This document shows, piece by piece, positions 17,412 to 26,342 of a DNA stretch of 64,000 nt (positions are counted from its first letter, which is position 1; the number at the start of each line of letters is the position of its first letter). The position numbers were made by a program, and so were the translations under genes. Below the pieces are notes generated by a model, which saw only the letters and a list, made by a program, of their open reading frames with translations, had not been told where the DNA came from and ran no database searches. The stretch comes from Gulosibacter sp. 10 (GTDB lineage Bacteria > Actinomycetota > Actinomycetes > Actinomycetales > Microbacteriaceae), in assembly GCF_900163695.1 (NCBI RefSeq), contig NZ_FUIC01000011.1, positions 1-64,000 on the forward strand, in the 5' to 3' direction.

Positions 17412-18830
17412 ATGTCCGCCATCCTCAACGGAGAGGTCTCGCACTGGATGCGGTCGGCCTCGCCCCGTCGCTACCACTCGCCCCTGCCGGACGAACGGCA
17501 GGATCTGCTCATCGTCGGCGCCGGGCTCACCGGGCTCTGGGCCGCCTACTTCGCGGCCAAGGAGCATCCCGACTGGAAGATCACCGTCGTCGAGGCGAAG
17601 CGGGTCGGCTACGAGGCCAGCGGCCGCAACGGCGGCTGGATGTCCACGCTGCTGCCCGGCAACCGCGCGGTGTGGGCCAAGCGCGTGAACAAGCAGGGCG
17701 GGGACGGCATCGCCGCCATGCGTGAATTCCAGCAGGCCGTGAACGCGAGCATCCACGAGGCGCTGGACATCATGCGCCGGGAGGGCATCGACGCCGGCCA
17801 GGCGCAGGGCGGCAACCTCCACGTCGCCCAGACCCCGGCCGGCTACGCCCGGCTCAAGGGCAAGTACGAGACCGACCTGCGGTACGGCTACTCGCCGGAG
17901 GACATCCGCCTGCTCGACGCGGAGGAGACGCGCGAGCGGATCAACGTCGACGGCGCCCTCGGCTCGCTCCACTACCAGCACACGACCGCGGTCGATCCCG
18001 CCCGGATGGTGGCGGGGCTCGCGGAGGCCGTCGACCGCCTCGGCGTGCGCATCTGCGAGGAGACCGCGGCCACGCGCGTCGAGAAGCAGCACGTGCTCAC
18101 GAACCGCGGACCGGTCATCGCGAACACCATCTTCGTCTGCGCCGAGGCGGCGACGGGCAAGATCGAGAGCGCGCTGCCCGGCTTCGGGCCGCGCGAGGTG
18201 ATCCCGGTCAACTCCTCGATCATCGCCACCGAGACGCTGCCGGAGCGGTTCTGGAAGCGCATCGGCTGGGACGAGCGGGACTGCCTCATGGACTCCGCGC
18301 ACACCTTCATCTACGCGCAGCGCACGCAGGACGACCGCATCGCGATCGGCGGGCGCGGCACACCGTACTTCTTCGGCTCCAAGCTCACGGGCGAGGGCGA
18401 GGTGGACGAGCGGACGATCCGGAGCCTGCGGCAGAAGCTCGCGCAACTCTTCCCCGGCGAGACGCTGCCGATCGCGCACGCGTGGCGCGGCTCGATCGGC
18501 GTGACCCGCGACTGGTGCGCCGGCCTCTTCTTCGATCGGGAGAGCCGCGTGGGCGTGGTTCGCGGCTACGCCGGGCACGGCGTGAGCTCCACGCTGCTCG
18601 CGGCGAAGACCCTGCTCGACCGGGCCGAGGGTCGCAGCACCGAGCTCGTCCGGATGCCGTGGAACGACCACCGGGCGAAGAAGTGGGAGCCCGAGCCCAT
18701 CCGCTGGCTCGGCGTGCACACGATGTACCGGCTGTTCGAGTACGCCGATGCGCAGGAGGCCCGCTCCGGCAAGCCGAAGACCTCGCTCATCGCGCAGTTC
18801 GGCTCGCGACTGGCGGGGCTGCACGAGTGA
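17412..18830 (+). CDS. FAD-dependent amine/amino-acid oxidoreductase (DAO superfamily)
   Basis: A 472-residue cytosolic flavoenzyme of the D-amino-acid-oxidase superfamily, similar in layout to gamma-glutamylputrescine oxidases. The FAD-binding Rossmann motif GAGLTG is at 36-41, with Glu61 ending strand two. RVGYEASGRNGG (64-75) is the hallmark of this branch, and RGYAGHGVSSTLLAAK is the C-terminal FAD-binding stretch. AAGGAG lies 9 bases before the ATG. It overlaps the peptide transporter by four bases, so both are one operon, probably importing and oxidising small peptides or amines. Exact substrate unknown. Confidence 0.85.
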   Translation: MSAILNGEVSHWMRSASPRRYHSPLPDERQDLLIVGAGLTGLWAAYFAAKEHPDWKITVVEAKRVGYEASGRNGGWMSTLLPGNRAVWAKRVNKQGGDGIAAMREFQQAVNASIHEALDIMRREGIDAGQAQGGNLHVAQTPAGYARLKGKYETDLRYGYSPEDIRLLDAEETRERINVDGALGSLHYQHTTAVDPARMVAGLAEAVDRLGVRICEETAATRVEKQHVLTNRGPVIANTIFVCAEAATGKIESALPGFGPREVIPVNSSIIATETLPERFWKRIGWDERDCLMDSAHTFIYAQRTQDDRIAIGGRGTPYFFGSKLTGEGEVDERTIRSLRQKLAQLFPGETLPIAHAWRGSIGVTRDWCAGLFFDRESRVGVVRGYAGHGVSSTLLAAKTLLDRAEGRSTELVRMPWNDHRAKKWEPEPIRWLGVHTMYRLFEYADAQEARSGKPKTSLIAQFGSRLAGLHE

Positions 18831-20287
18831 GGGTGCAGACCGAGACCCGCGCCGTCAGCGTCCACCACCTGCCCCGCACGGTCTGGGGCATGGCCTTCAC
18901 CGAGCTGTGGGAGCGCTTCTCGTTCTACGGGTTGCAGGGCATCCTGTCGTTCTACCTGCTCTACTCGCTCGTCGACGGCGGGCTCGAGCTCGGCCCCGCC
19001 GCCGCTGCCGGCATCGTCGGCGCCTACGGCGGTGCGGTGTATCTCGCGCAGCTGCTCGGCGCCTGGCTCGGCGAGCGCGTCATGAGCCCGAAGTGGATGG
19101 TGTTCTGGGGCGGGGTGATCATCACGCTCGGGCACGTGGCGCTCGCGGCGCTGCCGGGCATCCCCGGGCTCACCGCGGGCCTGCTGCTCATCGTGCTGGG
19201 CACCGGGACGCTCAAGACCAACATCACCGCGATCGTCGGGCTGGTGCTCGCGGGGCGCACCGAGGCCCAGCGCGACGTGGGCTTCGCGTACTTCTACATG
19301 TCGATCAACGTCGGCGCGGTCGTCGGACCGCTGAGCACCGGCTTCGTGCAGAACGAGTGGGGCTTCCACTGGGGCTTCGGGCTCGCGGCGGTCGGCATGC
19401 TCGCGGCGCTCGTCCAGTACGTGTTCTCGATGCGTCGCCTGCCGGAGGAGGCGAGCCTGGTGCCGCGGCCGATCTCGGGCGGGAGGCTGCTCGGCATCGG
19501 CGGCTTCGCGCTGCTCGTGGTCGTCGCGCTCGGCGCGGTCTGGGCGTTCGAGCTGGTCCGCGCCGAGCAGCTCGCCGGCATCGTCACCGCGGCCGTGCTG
19601 ATCGCGGCCGCGTGCTACTTCGTCATGATGCTCACCTCGAGGAAGGTGACCGCGGACGAGAAGCGCCGGGTGGGCGCCTATCTGCCGCTCTTCCTCGCGG
19701 CGGGCATCTACTTCGGTCTGCTCTTCCAGCAGTTCACGACGATCTCGATCCTCATCGCGGAGCGGGTGGACCTGCGGATCGGGGAGTGGAGCTTCCCCGT
19801 GGCGTGGATCACGATGATCAGCCAGCTCGCCGCGGTGGTCGTGACGCCGCTCATCGCGCAGATCTGGGGCAAGAGCGGTACCAGGGGGCCCGGCGCCCCG
19901 GCGAAGTTCGGCATCGGCCTCATCCAGATCGGCCTCGCCTACGTGCTCATGCTCGTGGTCCTGCAGGTGTTCCCCGGCGCGGCCGTGCCGCTCCTGCCGA
20001 TCATCGTCGTCATGATCGTCGCCGGTTCGTCCGAAGTGTTCGTGGGCCCCATCAGCCTGTCGCTGTCGACCCGCATCGGACCGGAGGCGTTCAAGTCGCA
20101 GCTCGTGGGGCTCAACTTCCTGACGCTCGCGCTGGGCTCGTCGTTCTCGGGCCTGCTCGGGCAGCTGTTCTCGATCACGGACGACGTGACGTACTTCCTG
20201 CTGGTCATCGCGATCGGCGTCGTGCTCGGGGGCGCGCTCTGGCTGGCGCGCAAGCCGCTGCAGCGGGGGCTGTTCGCGGGGCTCTAG
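18827..20287 (+). CDS. Proton-dependent peptide transporter (POT/PTR family)
   Basis: A 486-residue, about 14-helix di/tripeptide-proton symporter. POT signatures are all present: FTELWERFSFYGLQGIL in helix 1, GTGTLKTNITAIVG, and AYFYMSINVGAVVGP. The GTG at 18827 overlaps the previous stop (GTGA); a second GTG at 18833 is also possible. The overlap couples its translation to the FAD enzyme. A strong hairpin follows the stop. Confidence 0.9.
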   Translation: MRVQTETRAVSVHHLPRTVWGMAFTELWERFSFYGLQGILSFYLLYSLVDGGLELGPAAAAGIVGAYGGAVYLAQLLGAWLGERVMSPKWMVFWGGVIITLGHVALAALPGIPGLTAGLLLIVLGTGTLKTNITAIVGLVLAGRTEAQRDVGFAYFYMSINVGAVVGPLSTGFVQNEWGFHWGFGLAAVGMLAALVQYVFSMRRLPEEASLVPRPISGGRLLGIGGFALLVVVALGAVWAFELVRAEQLAGIVTAAVLIAAACYFVMMLTSRKVTADEKRRVGAYLPLFLAAGIYFGLLFQQFTTISILIAERVDLRIGEWSFPVAWITMISQLAAVVVTPLIAQIWGKSGTRGPGAPAKFGIGLIQIGLAYVLMLVVLQVFPGAAVPLLPIIVVMIVAGSSEVFVGPISLSLSTRIGPEAFKSQLVGLNFLTLALGSSFSGLLGQLFSITDDVTYFLLVIAIGVVLGGALWLARKPLQRGLFAGL

Positions 20288-20306
20288 GAGGAGGGCCTTC
20301 CACGGG

Positions 20307-20339
20307 GGAGCCGATCGGCCTGCGCGGCCGGTCGGCTCC
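20307..20339 (+). terminator. Rho-independent terminator after the POT gene
   Basis: GGAGCCGATCGGCC pairs with GGCCGGTCGGCTCC around a 5-base loop, with one T-G pair. A T-rich tail (TTCGTCTTCTCC) follows. It ends the FAD oxidoreductase-POT operon. Confidence 0.85.
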
Positions 20340-20424
20340 TTCGTCTTCTCCGGGACCCCGATCACCGATTACGTATTTCCTACGAGGCGCCCTGGTCACC
20401 GCCTTGATTGTCTCGAAGCACCCC

Positions 20425-20442
20425 TTCCACGAAGGCGTGGAA
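20425..20442. promoter_or_regulatory. Palindrome upstream of hyuA, possible operator
   Basis: TTCCACG-AAGG-CGTGGAA is a perfect 7-bp inverted repeat about 70 bases before hyuA. It is a candidate binding site for the LuxR/binding-protein regulator encoded across from hyuB, but it could be chance. Confidence 0.35.
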
Positions 20443-20510
20443 CCCGGCCGGCCCTCGACGCAGAGGACGGCGGGGCATCCGAGGGGCACGATGCAGTGTT
20501 AAGGAATGCA

Positions 20511-22556
20511 ATGTTTCGAGTTGGTGTAGACATCGGTGGGACATTCACCGACCTCTATGCGTGGGACGAGGAGAATCCGACGAATTCGGGGGTGCGGACG
20601 GCGAAGGTGCTGTCGACGCCGCAGGACCCGTCCCTCGGCGTGATCGATGCGCTGGAGAAGGCGGAGATCCTACCCGCCGAGATCTCCACGCTGGTGCACG
20701 GGACGACGATCGGGACCAATGCCCTGATCGAGCGCAAGTATCCGGATCCCGCGCTGATCACGACGAGCGGCTTCCGGGATGTGCTCGAGGTGGGGCGGCA
20801 GCGCCGGCAGGCGCTCTACGACCCCTACCAGGTGAAGCCGAAGCCGCTCATCTCCCGTCGCAACCGCTATACCGTCGTGGAGAAGATGGGCGCGGACGGC
20901 GAACCGGTGAAGCCGATCGACCGCGAGGAGCTGCTCGAGGTGGTGGCGGAGATCCGCGATCGGGGTATCAAGAACATCGCGATCGCGTTCATCAACGCGT
21001 ATCAGAACGGCGAGCACGAGCGGATCGCGCGCGAAGCGGTGCTGGAGCTGATCCCCGACGCCTCGGTGGCGCTCTCCTCCGAGACGCGGCCGAAGCTCCG
21101 GGAGCTGGGCCGCTTCACCACCACCGCCATCCGCGCGGCGCTGCTACCCGTGGTCGGCGATTACATGGCCCGCCTCGAGCAGCAGCTGAAGTCCCAGGGG
21201 TCCACCGCGCCGCTCTACATCGTCAAGAGCAACGGCGGGATGATGAGCAGCGCCGCCGCCAAGCAGCGCCCCGAGGAGCTCATCGAGTCGGGGCCGGCGG
21301 GCGGGGTCGCGGCCGGCGCCTACATCGGGAGGCTGCTCGACCTGCCCAACCTCATCGTCACCGATGTGGGCGGTACGAGCTACGAGGCCGCGCTGCTCGA
21401 AGACGGGCGGGGACTCGTCACCGACGAGTACGAGCTCGAGTGGGAGATGCCCGTCATTGTGCCGATGCTCGACATCCGCAGCATCGGGGCGGGCGGCGGC
21501 TCGATCGCGTGGATCGACGACGGCGGCTCGCTGCGGGTCGGACCGCAGAGCGCCGGCTCGGTGCCGGGCCCGGCCTGCTACGGGCGCGGCGGCGAGAACC
21601 CCACGGTGACCGACGCCAACCTGGTCCTGGGACGGATCAGCCCCGATCTCGGCGGCAAGTTCGAGCTCGACCTCGCCGCGGCGGAGTCGGCGGTCGGCGG
21701 TCTGGCCGAACGGCTCGGCATGACCGTGCCGGAATGCGCGGAGGGCATCATCCGCGTCGTCAGCGAGGGCATGGCGGGCGCGATACGGATGGTGTCGAGC
21801 GACCGCGGCCGCGACCCCCGGGACCACTCGCTGGTCGCGTTCGGCGGCGCGGGAGGGCTGCACGCCTTCGAGGTCGCCAAGGCCGCTGGGGTCGAGCAGA
21901 TCGTCGTCCCGCCCTACGCCGGGGTCGCCTGCGCCTTCGGCGCGATCACGATGGACGTGCGGCACGACCTCGAGACGACGTTCTACTCGCCGCTGGAGGG
22001 CGCGGACTTCGCCGCCCTCAACGCCGAGTTCGAGGCGCTCGAGGAGCGGGCGCGCGAGCTGCTCATCGCGGACGGCGCGGATCCCGATACGGCCGTGCTG
22101 GACCGCTCCGCCGCGATGCGATACATCGGGCAGTCGTACGAGGTCACCACCCCGCTCCCGTCGGGGACGCTGGGACCGGACTCCGTCGACGAGGTGCTGC
22201 GGGCGTTCTACGCCGAGCACGAGCGGGAGTACGGCCTCTACTCGACCGAGTTCCCGGTCGCGCTCGTGAACCTCCGGGTCACCGCGGTGGGCCTGACGCA
22301 GAAGCCCAGCGACGACTCGATGGCCGGCTCCGCCGCGGAGGCGAACGTCGAGCCGAAGACCCGGACGGTCTTCTTCGACGGCGAGTTCCAGGAGATCCCG
22401 GTCTACGACTCCCAGGCCGTCGCCTCCGGGCTCAGGATCGAGGGGCCGTCCATCGTCGAGCAGAAGGACGGGGTCGTCGTCATCCCCGCCGATGCGGTCG
22501 CGCGCATCGATCAGTACGGACACATCATTCTCCAGAGCAAGGGAGCGCAGTCATGA
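20511..22556 (+). CDS. hyuA: Hydantoinase/oxoprolinase subunit A
   Basis: A 681-residue ATP-dependent hydrolase subunit of the HyuA/N-methylhydantoinase A/oxoprolinase/acetone-carboxylase family. It holds the sugar-kinase-like ATP-binding fold: RVGVDIGGTFTDL at the start, TDVGGTSYEAAL midway and FGGAGGLHAF. It works with HyuB to open cyclic amides such as hydantoins or 5-oxoproline. The ATG at 20511 has AAGGA 5 bases upstream; a GTG 15 bases earlier lacks such a site. The next gene overlaps by four bases. The true substrate cannot be told from sequence. Confidence 0.92.
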   Translation: MFRVGVDIGGTFTDLYAWDEENPTNSGVRTAKVLSTPQDPSLGVIDALEKAEILPAEISTLVHGTTIGTNALIERKYPDPALITTSGFRDVLEVGRQRRQALYDPYQVKPKPLISRRNRYTVVEKMGADGEPVKPIDREELLEVVAEIRDRGIKNIAIAFINAYQNGEHERIAREAVLELIPDASVALSSETRPKLRELGRFTTTAIRAALLPVVGDYMARLEQQLKSQGSTAPLYIVKSNGGMMSSAAAKQRPEELIESGPAGGVAAGAYIGRLLDLPNLIVTDVGGTSYEAALLEDGRGLVTDEYELEWEMPVIVPMLDIRSIGAGGGSIAWIDDGGSLRVGPQSAGSVPGPACYGRGGENPTVTDANLVLGRISPDLGGKFELDLAAAESAVGGLAERLGMTVPECAEGIIRVVSEGMAGAIRMVSSDRGRDPRDHSLVAFGGAGGLHAFEVAKAAGVEQIVVPPYAGVACAFGAITMDVRHDLETTFYSPLEGADFAALNAEFEALEERARELLIADGADPDTAVLDRSAAMRYIGQSYEVTTPLPSGTLGPDSVDEVLRAFYAEHEREYGLYSTEFPVALVNLRVTAVGLTQKPSDDSMAGSAAEANVEPKTRTVFFDGEFQEIPVYDSQAVASGLRIEGPSIVEQKDGVVVIPADAVARIDQYGHIILQSKGAQS

Positions 22557-24322
22557 CCACCGCCCAGCGCCATACGCAACTCGACCCGGTGACCTTCGAG
22601 GTCATGCGCAGAGGCTTCGAATACTCCTGCGAGCGGATGTCCCAGGTGCTGCAGAAGTCCTCGTTCTCGCCGATCATCTACGACATGGTCGACTTCTCGA
22701 ACGCGGTCTTCGATGCGGACGTCGAGCTCATCGGCCAGACGGCCAACTGCCCGGTCCACATCGCCGCGATGCATTTCAGCGCGAGGGCCTCGCTCGAGCG
22801 ATTCCCCCGCGAGGGTCTGCGCGAGAACGACGTCGTCGTGCTCAACGACCCGTACATGGGCGGCACGCACACCCCCGATGTCACGCTGACCGCGCCGATC
22901 TTCTTCGAGGGAGAGATCATCGCCTTCGCGGTATCGCGCGCCCACTGGACCGACGTGGGCCAGGGAATGGACACCCACATCGCCGGCGAGGGCCTCCGGC
23001 TGCCTCCGAACAAGCTCGTCGCCGAGGGCGAGATCGACCAGGACATCGTCGCGATCATCAAGAACATGTCCCGCACGCCGCAGTACGTCGAGGGCGACAT
23101 CCAGGCGCAGATCGGCGCGCTCTGGGCGGGACGGGACGAGATCCTCCGGCTCGCGCGCAAGTACGGCGCGGAGCGGCTGCGCCAGGGCATGCGGGACGTG
23201 CTCGACTACACCGAGACGATGACCCGTCGGGCGATCGAGCGGATCCCGGACGGCGAGTACGAGGGCGCCGACTACGTCGACAGCGACGGATACAGCGACG
23301 AGCCGGTCAGGGTCCGGGCGCGACTCGAGGTGCGGGGCGATCGCATCCACGTCGACCTCACCGGCTCCGATCCGCAGGTGGAGGGGCCGATCAACTCGCC
23401 CTGGGCGAATACGGTGTCGGCGATCTACTACTCGCTGAAGTTCTTCCTCAACCCCGACGCCCCTGCGAACGCGGGCATGTACCGGCAGATCGACATCACC
23501 ATCCCCGAGGGCACCTGGCTGAACCCGCGCTGGCCGGCACCCACGCTCGGATGCACGACGGCGTCCTCATCGAAGGTCACCGGATCGATCTGGACCGCGC
23601 TGGCCCACGCGATCCCCGACCGGATCGTGGCCTCCACCTACGCGGAGGCGAACTGGTTCACCGCCAGCGTGTCGGATCCCGGAACGCGCGAGGTGCACGT
23701 GTTCTCGGACCTGCCGGCCGGAGGCTGGGGAGGGACGCCGTTCAACGACGGCATGCACGTCACGCAGGATCCGCTCGGCAACTGCCAGAACCTGCCCGCA
23801 GAGACGGCCGAGCTGCTCTTCCCCATCCGGTACAACGCCTTCGAGATGCTGACCGATTCGCCCGGCGCCGGAAAGTACCGGGGAGGGGCGGGGGTGCGGC
23901 TCGAGGTCGAGTTCATCGGCCGCGGCCAGATCATCACGATGGAGTCCTCCCGGACCAGGGAAGGCTCTCCCGGAACGAACGGAGGATTGCGCGGAGCGCG
24001 GCAGAAGCAGCAGCGCCGACGCTCGGACGGCGCGCTCGAGACGATCGGCGGAACCGACGACGCCTCGGGCGAATGGCTGCCGCAGATGCTCGGCGGCGTG
24101 CACTTCCGGCCGGGCGAGGCCTTCGTGTTCGAAAGCGGCGGCGGCGGGGGCTGGGGCGATCCGCTCGAGCGCGACGAGCGCGCCGTGCTCGATGACGTCC
24201 GCAACGAGATCATCTCGGCGGCGACCGCGCTGGACGCGTACGGCGTGGTGGTGACCGACGGCCTCGAGCTCGACGAGGGGGCCACCGAATCGGTTCGCGC
24301 CGAGCGCGCCCGCGCCGAGTAG
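22553..24322 (+). CDS. hyuB: Hydantoinase/oxoprolinase subunit B
   Basis: A 589-residue partner of HyuA. Family markers are DPVTFEVMRRGFEYSCERMS, VLNDPYMGGTHTPDVTL, AHWTDVGQ and, near the end, GAGKYRGGAG and GGGGGWGDPLERD. The ATG overlaps the hyuA stop (ATGA), so the subunits are translationally coupled. It ends 77 bases from the end of a convergent regulator gene. No hydantoin transporter or carbamoylase lies beside it; the POT transporter just upstream has its own terminator. Confidence 0.93.
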   Translation: MTTAQRHTQLDPVTFEVMRRGFEYSCERMSQVLQKSSFSPIIYDMVDFSNAVFDADVELIGQTANCPVHIAAMHFSARASLERFPREGLRENDVVVLNDPYMGGTHTPDVTLTAPIFFEGEIIAFAVSRAHWTDVGQGMDTHIAGEGLRLPPNKLVAEGEIDQDIVAIIKNMSRTPQYVEGDIQAQIGALWAGRDEILRLARKYGAERLRQGMRDVLDYTETMTRRAIERIPDGEYEGADYVDSDGYSDEPVRVRARLEVRGDRIHVDLTGSDPQVEGPINSPWANTVSAIYYSLKFFLNPDAPANAGMYRQIDITIPEGTWLNPRWPAPTLGCTTASSSKVTGSIWTALAHAIPDRIVASTYAEANWFTASVSDPGTREVHVFSDLPAGGWGGTPFNDGMHVTQDPLGNCQNLPAETAELLFPIRYNAFEMLTDSPGAGKYRGGAGVRLEVEFIGRGQIITMESSRTREGSPGTNGGLRGARQKQQRRRSDGALETIGGTDDASGEWLPQMLGGVHFRPGEAFVFESGGGGGWGDPLERDERAVLDDVRNEIISAATALDAYGVVVTDGLELDEGATESVRAERARAE

Positions 24323-24341
24323 GGCGCGGCGCGCGAGCGCC

Positions 24342-24379
24342 GGGGCCGCATCGCGAGTCGCCCGCCGCGATGCGGCCCC
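24342..24379. terminator. Bidirectional hairpin between hyuB and the regulator
   Basis: Perfect 14-base arms (24342-24355 and 24366-24379) around a 10-base loop, placed in the 76-base gap between two convergent genes. It can serve both directions. Confidence 0.75.
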
Positions 24380-24398
24380 GCCGCGTGCCGCAGGGGGC

Positions 24399-26162
24399 TC
24401 AGCGCGTCCAGGGCGGCGCGCGGAATCTGCCGGCTGCGTAGATCCGCGGGTGGATCAGGACATCCTGCCCGTCCTGGATCTGGAAGACCGTGTGCGCCTG
24501 GGCGAGGGACGGATCCTCGGATGTGCTGCCGAGCCCGAGCGTGCCCCCGCCCGGGGTCTCGAAGCTGTAGGGCCCGTTGACCCCGCGGTGGCGCGTCTCC
24601 AGAAGACGCGCCGCGACGGCGTCGAAGTCGGACGGGTCGCTCTGCCCCCACGCCTGGGCGAGCACCTCGACCCGGTCGAAGCTGAGCCCGGCGTGCGATC
24701 GCCCGGGCTCCACGCCGAATCGCCGCCGGTACTGCTCGACGAATCGCGCGCCGACCCGGTCGGAGTAGGTGCCCGTCGTCGTGGCCCAGATGATCCCCTC
24801 GGCGCCGTCGCCGAGCCGGTGCTTGAACTCGGGGATGGACGGCGCATAGACCGCGTGCACCAGCGCGTCCGCCCCTCGGCGGAGGAACTCCGCCATGAAC
24901 GCGGCGTGATCCTCGACGAAGTAGCTCGCGAGCATCACCGCGGCCGGTCGTCGCCGCGCCGCCTCCACGGCGGCATCGGACCAGTTCGACGGGCTGCCCG
25001 TGCGGCCGTCCGCCACCGAGACGGTCTCGACCTCCCAGCCGTGCCGCTCGCCGAGCCGCTGCGCCGGGAGCACCCCGAAATCGACGATCGCCCAGTCGCT
25101 CTGCTGCACGACCATCAGCCGGGGCGAGCCGGGGCGCCAGAGGCCCGCCGCGCGGAGATCCGTGGCGTGCTTCACGAAGCCGGGCGCGTAGTCCGCATCC
25201 GGAGGGCAGAACTGGAACACGCCGCGGTAGCGGTCGCGATCGGCCGAGACGAATCGCTCGGTCGCGGCGGAGGCGGAGGAATGGAGGAAGGGGATCCCCT
25301 CGACCCCGCTGCGGTCGATCGCGACGAGCTGATGCGCGAAGTATCCGGAGGTGACCGCCTCGACGCCGCGCCGGATCAGCCGGTCGAGGCCGCCTCGCAG
25401 GGAGCGCTCGTCATCGATGTCGACGCCGACGGGAAGCAGGTTCAGGCTCCTGCCCCGGATGCCGCCGCGCGCGTTGATCTGCTCCACGGCGAGGAGCGCT
25501 CCGCGGAGCATCGCGTTCCCGTCGTCGGCGGCCCGACCGGCTCTCGGGATGAGTGCGCCGATCGTGAGCGGGCTCTGCACAGGAGTGCGCGGGGAGAGCA
25601 GGCCGTCGTCGCGGCGGCGCCCCTTGGAAGCGGCGATCCGGGCGAGCGTCAGCGGCAGGGCGCCGATGTCCTCGACGGGCAGCGGAAACCGCAGCAGCGA
25701 CTGGTTGTACGCGGTCGCGCCGACCTGCGCGCGGTTCGTCGCGCCGAGTTTGCGCATGAGGTTGGTGACGTGCGTGGTCACGGTTCGCAGGCTCAGCACG
25801 AGCCCCTCGGCGATGTCCCGATTCGAGCATCCGGCCGCGATGAGCGTCACGATGTCGAGCTCGCGCGGGCTCAGGCCGTATGCGAGCTCCCGCAATCGCC
25901 ACGCGTGGACCCGACAAGCCGGTCCGTCCGGAAGCATCTCGCGGATGAGGTCGACCTGCCAGTGCTCCCGAGCCAGGCTCGTGCTCCAGACGAAGCCGAC
26001 GTGCAGGCAGCGCTCGTAGAGCAGCCCCTGCGCGAGCTCGACGAGCTCGGCGGGTACCGGGACGAGCGGCTCGCCGAGGGCAGGTGCGACGGAGCCGTCC
26101 GAGCGGACGATCGCCTCGATGCGGTCCGCCGGATGGGCGCGGTTCGGTGTTTCGTCTGCCAT
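24399..26162 (-). CDS. One-component regulator: LuxR helix-turn-helix fused to a type-1 periplasmic-binding-protein domain
   Basis: A 587-residue protein with two clear parts. Residues about 96-150 are a LuxR/FixJ-type helix-turn-helix (LSPRELDIVTLIAAGCSNRD then IAEGLVLSLRTVTTHVTNLM). Residues about 198-580 look like a leucine/amide-binding protein (Peripla_BP_6): LTIGALIPRAGRAADDGNAM and AVEQINARGGIRGRSL at its start. There is no signal peptide, so the binding domain should sense a ligand in the cytoplasm, as AmiC does. The first ~90 residues are unassigned. The ATG at 26162 has AGG 6 bases upstream; a GTG at 26168 is possible. It faces hyuAB, whose substrate is a candidate ligand (inference). 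Confidence 0.85.
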   Translation of the reverse strand: MADETPNRAHPADRIEAIVRSDGSVAPALGEPLVPVPAELVELAQGLLYERCLHVGFVWSTSLAREHWQVDLIREMLPDGPACRVHAWRLRELAYGLSPRELDIVTLIAAGCSNRDIAEGLVLSLRTVTTHVTNLMRKLGATNRAQVGATAYNQSLLRFPLPVEDIGALPLTLARIAASKGRRRDDGLLSPRTPVQSPLTIGALIPRAGRAADDGNAMLRGALLAVEQINARGGIRGRSLNLLPVGVDIDDERSLRGGLDRLIRRGVEAVTSGYFAHQLVAIDRSGVEGIPFLHSSASAATERFVSADRDRYRGVFQFCPPDADYAPGFVKHATDLRAAGLWRPGSPRLMVVQQSDWAIVDFGVLPAQRLGERHGWEVETVSVADGRTGSPSNWSDAAVEAARRRPAAVMLASYFVEDHAAFMAEFLRRGADALVHAVYAPSIPEFKHRLGDGAEGIIWATTTGTYSDRVGARFVEQYRRRFGVEPGRSHAGLSFDRVEVLAQAWGQSDPSDFDAVAARLLETRHRGVNGPYSFETPGGGTLGLGSTSEDPSLAQAHTVFQIQDGQDVLIHPRIYAAGRFRAPPWTR

Positions 26163-26342
26163 GGACACCTCGTCGTGGGAGCGAACCGGAGATGCGCTTC
26201 GGCATCATGCGGTTCCCCGAACGTAGGCGCTCGAGGTCGAGATGGCCATGAGAATCCGGTACAGATCCAGAGGGAGATCTATCCAGAAGTCCAATGACGA
26301 GATGGGCGGCTCTTGCCCTGGAGGGGCGCCGCCGCGCGCCGC

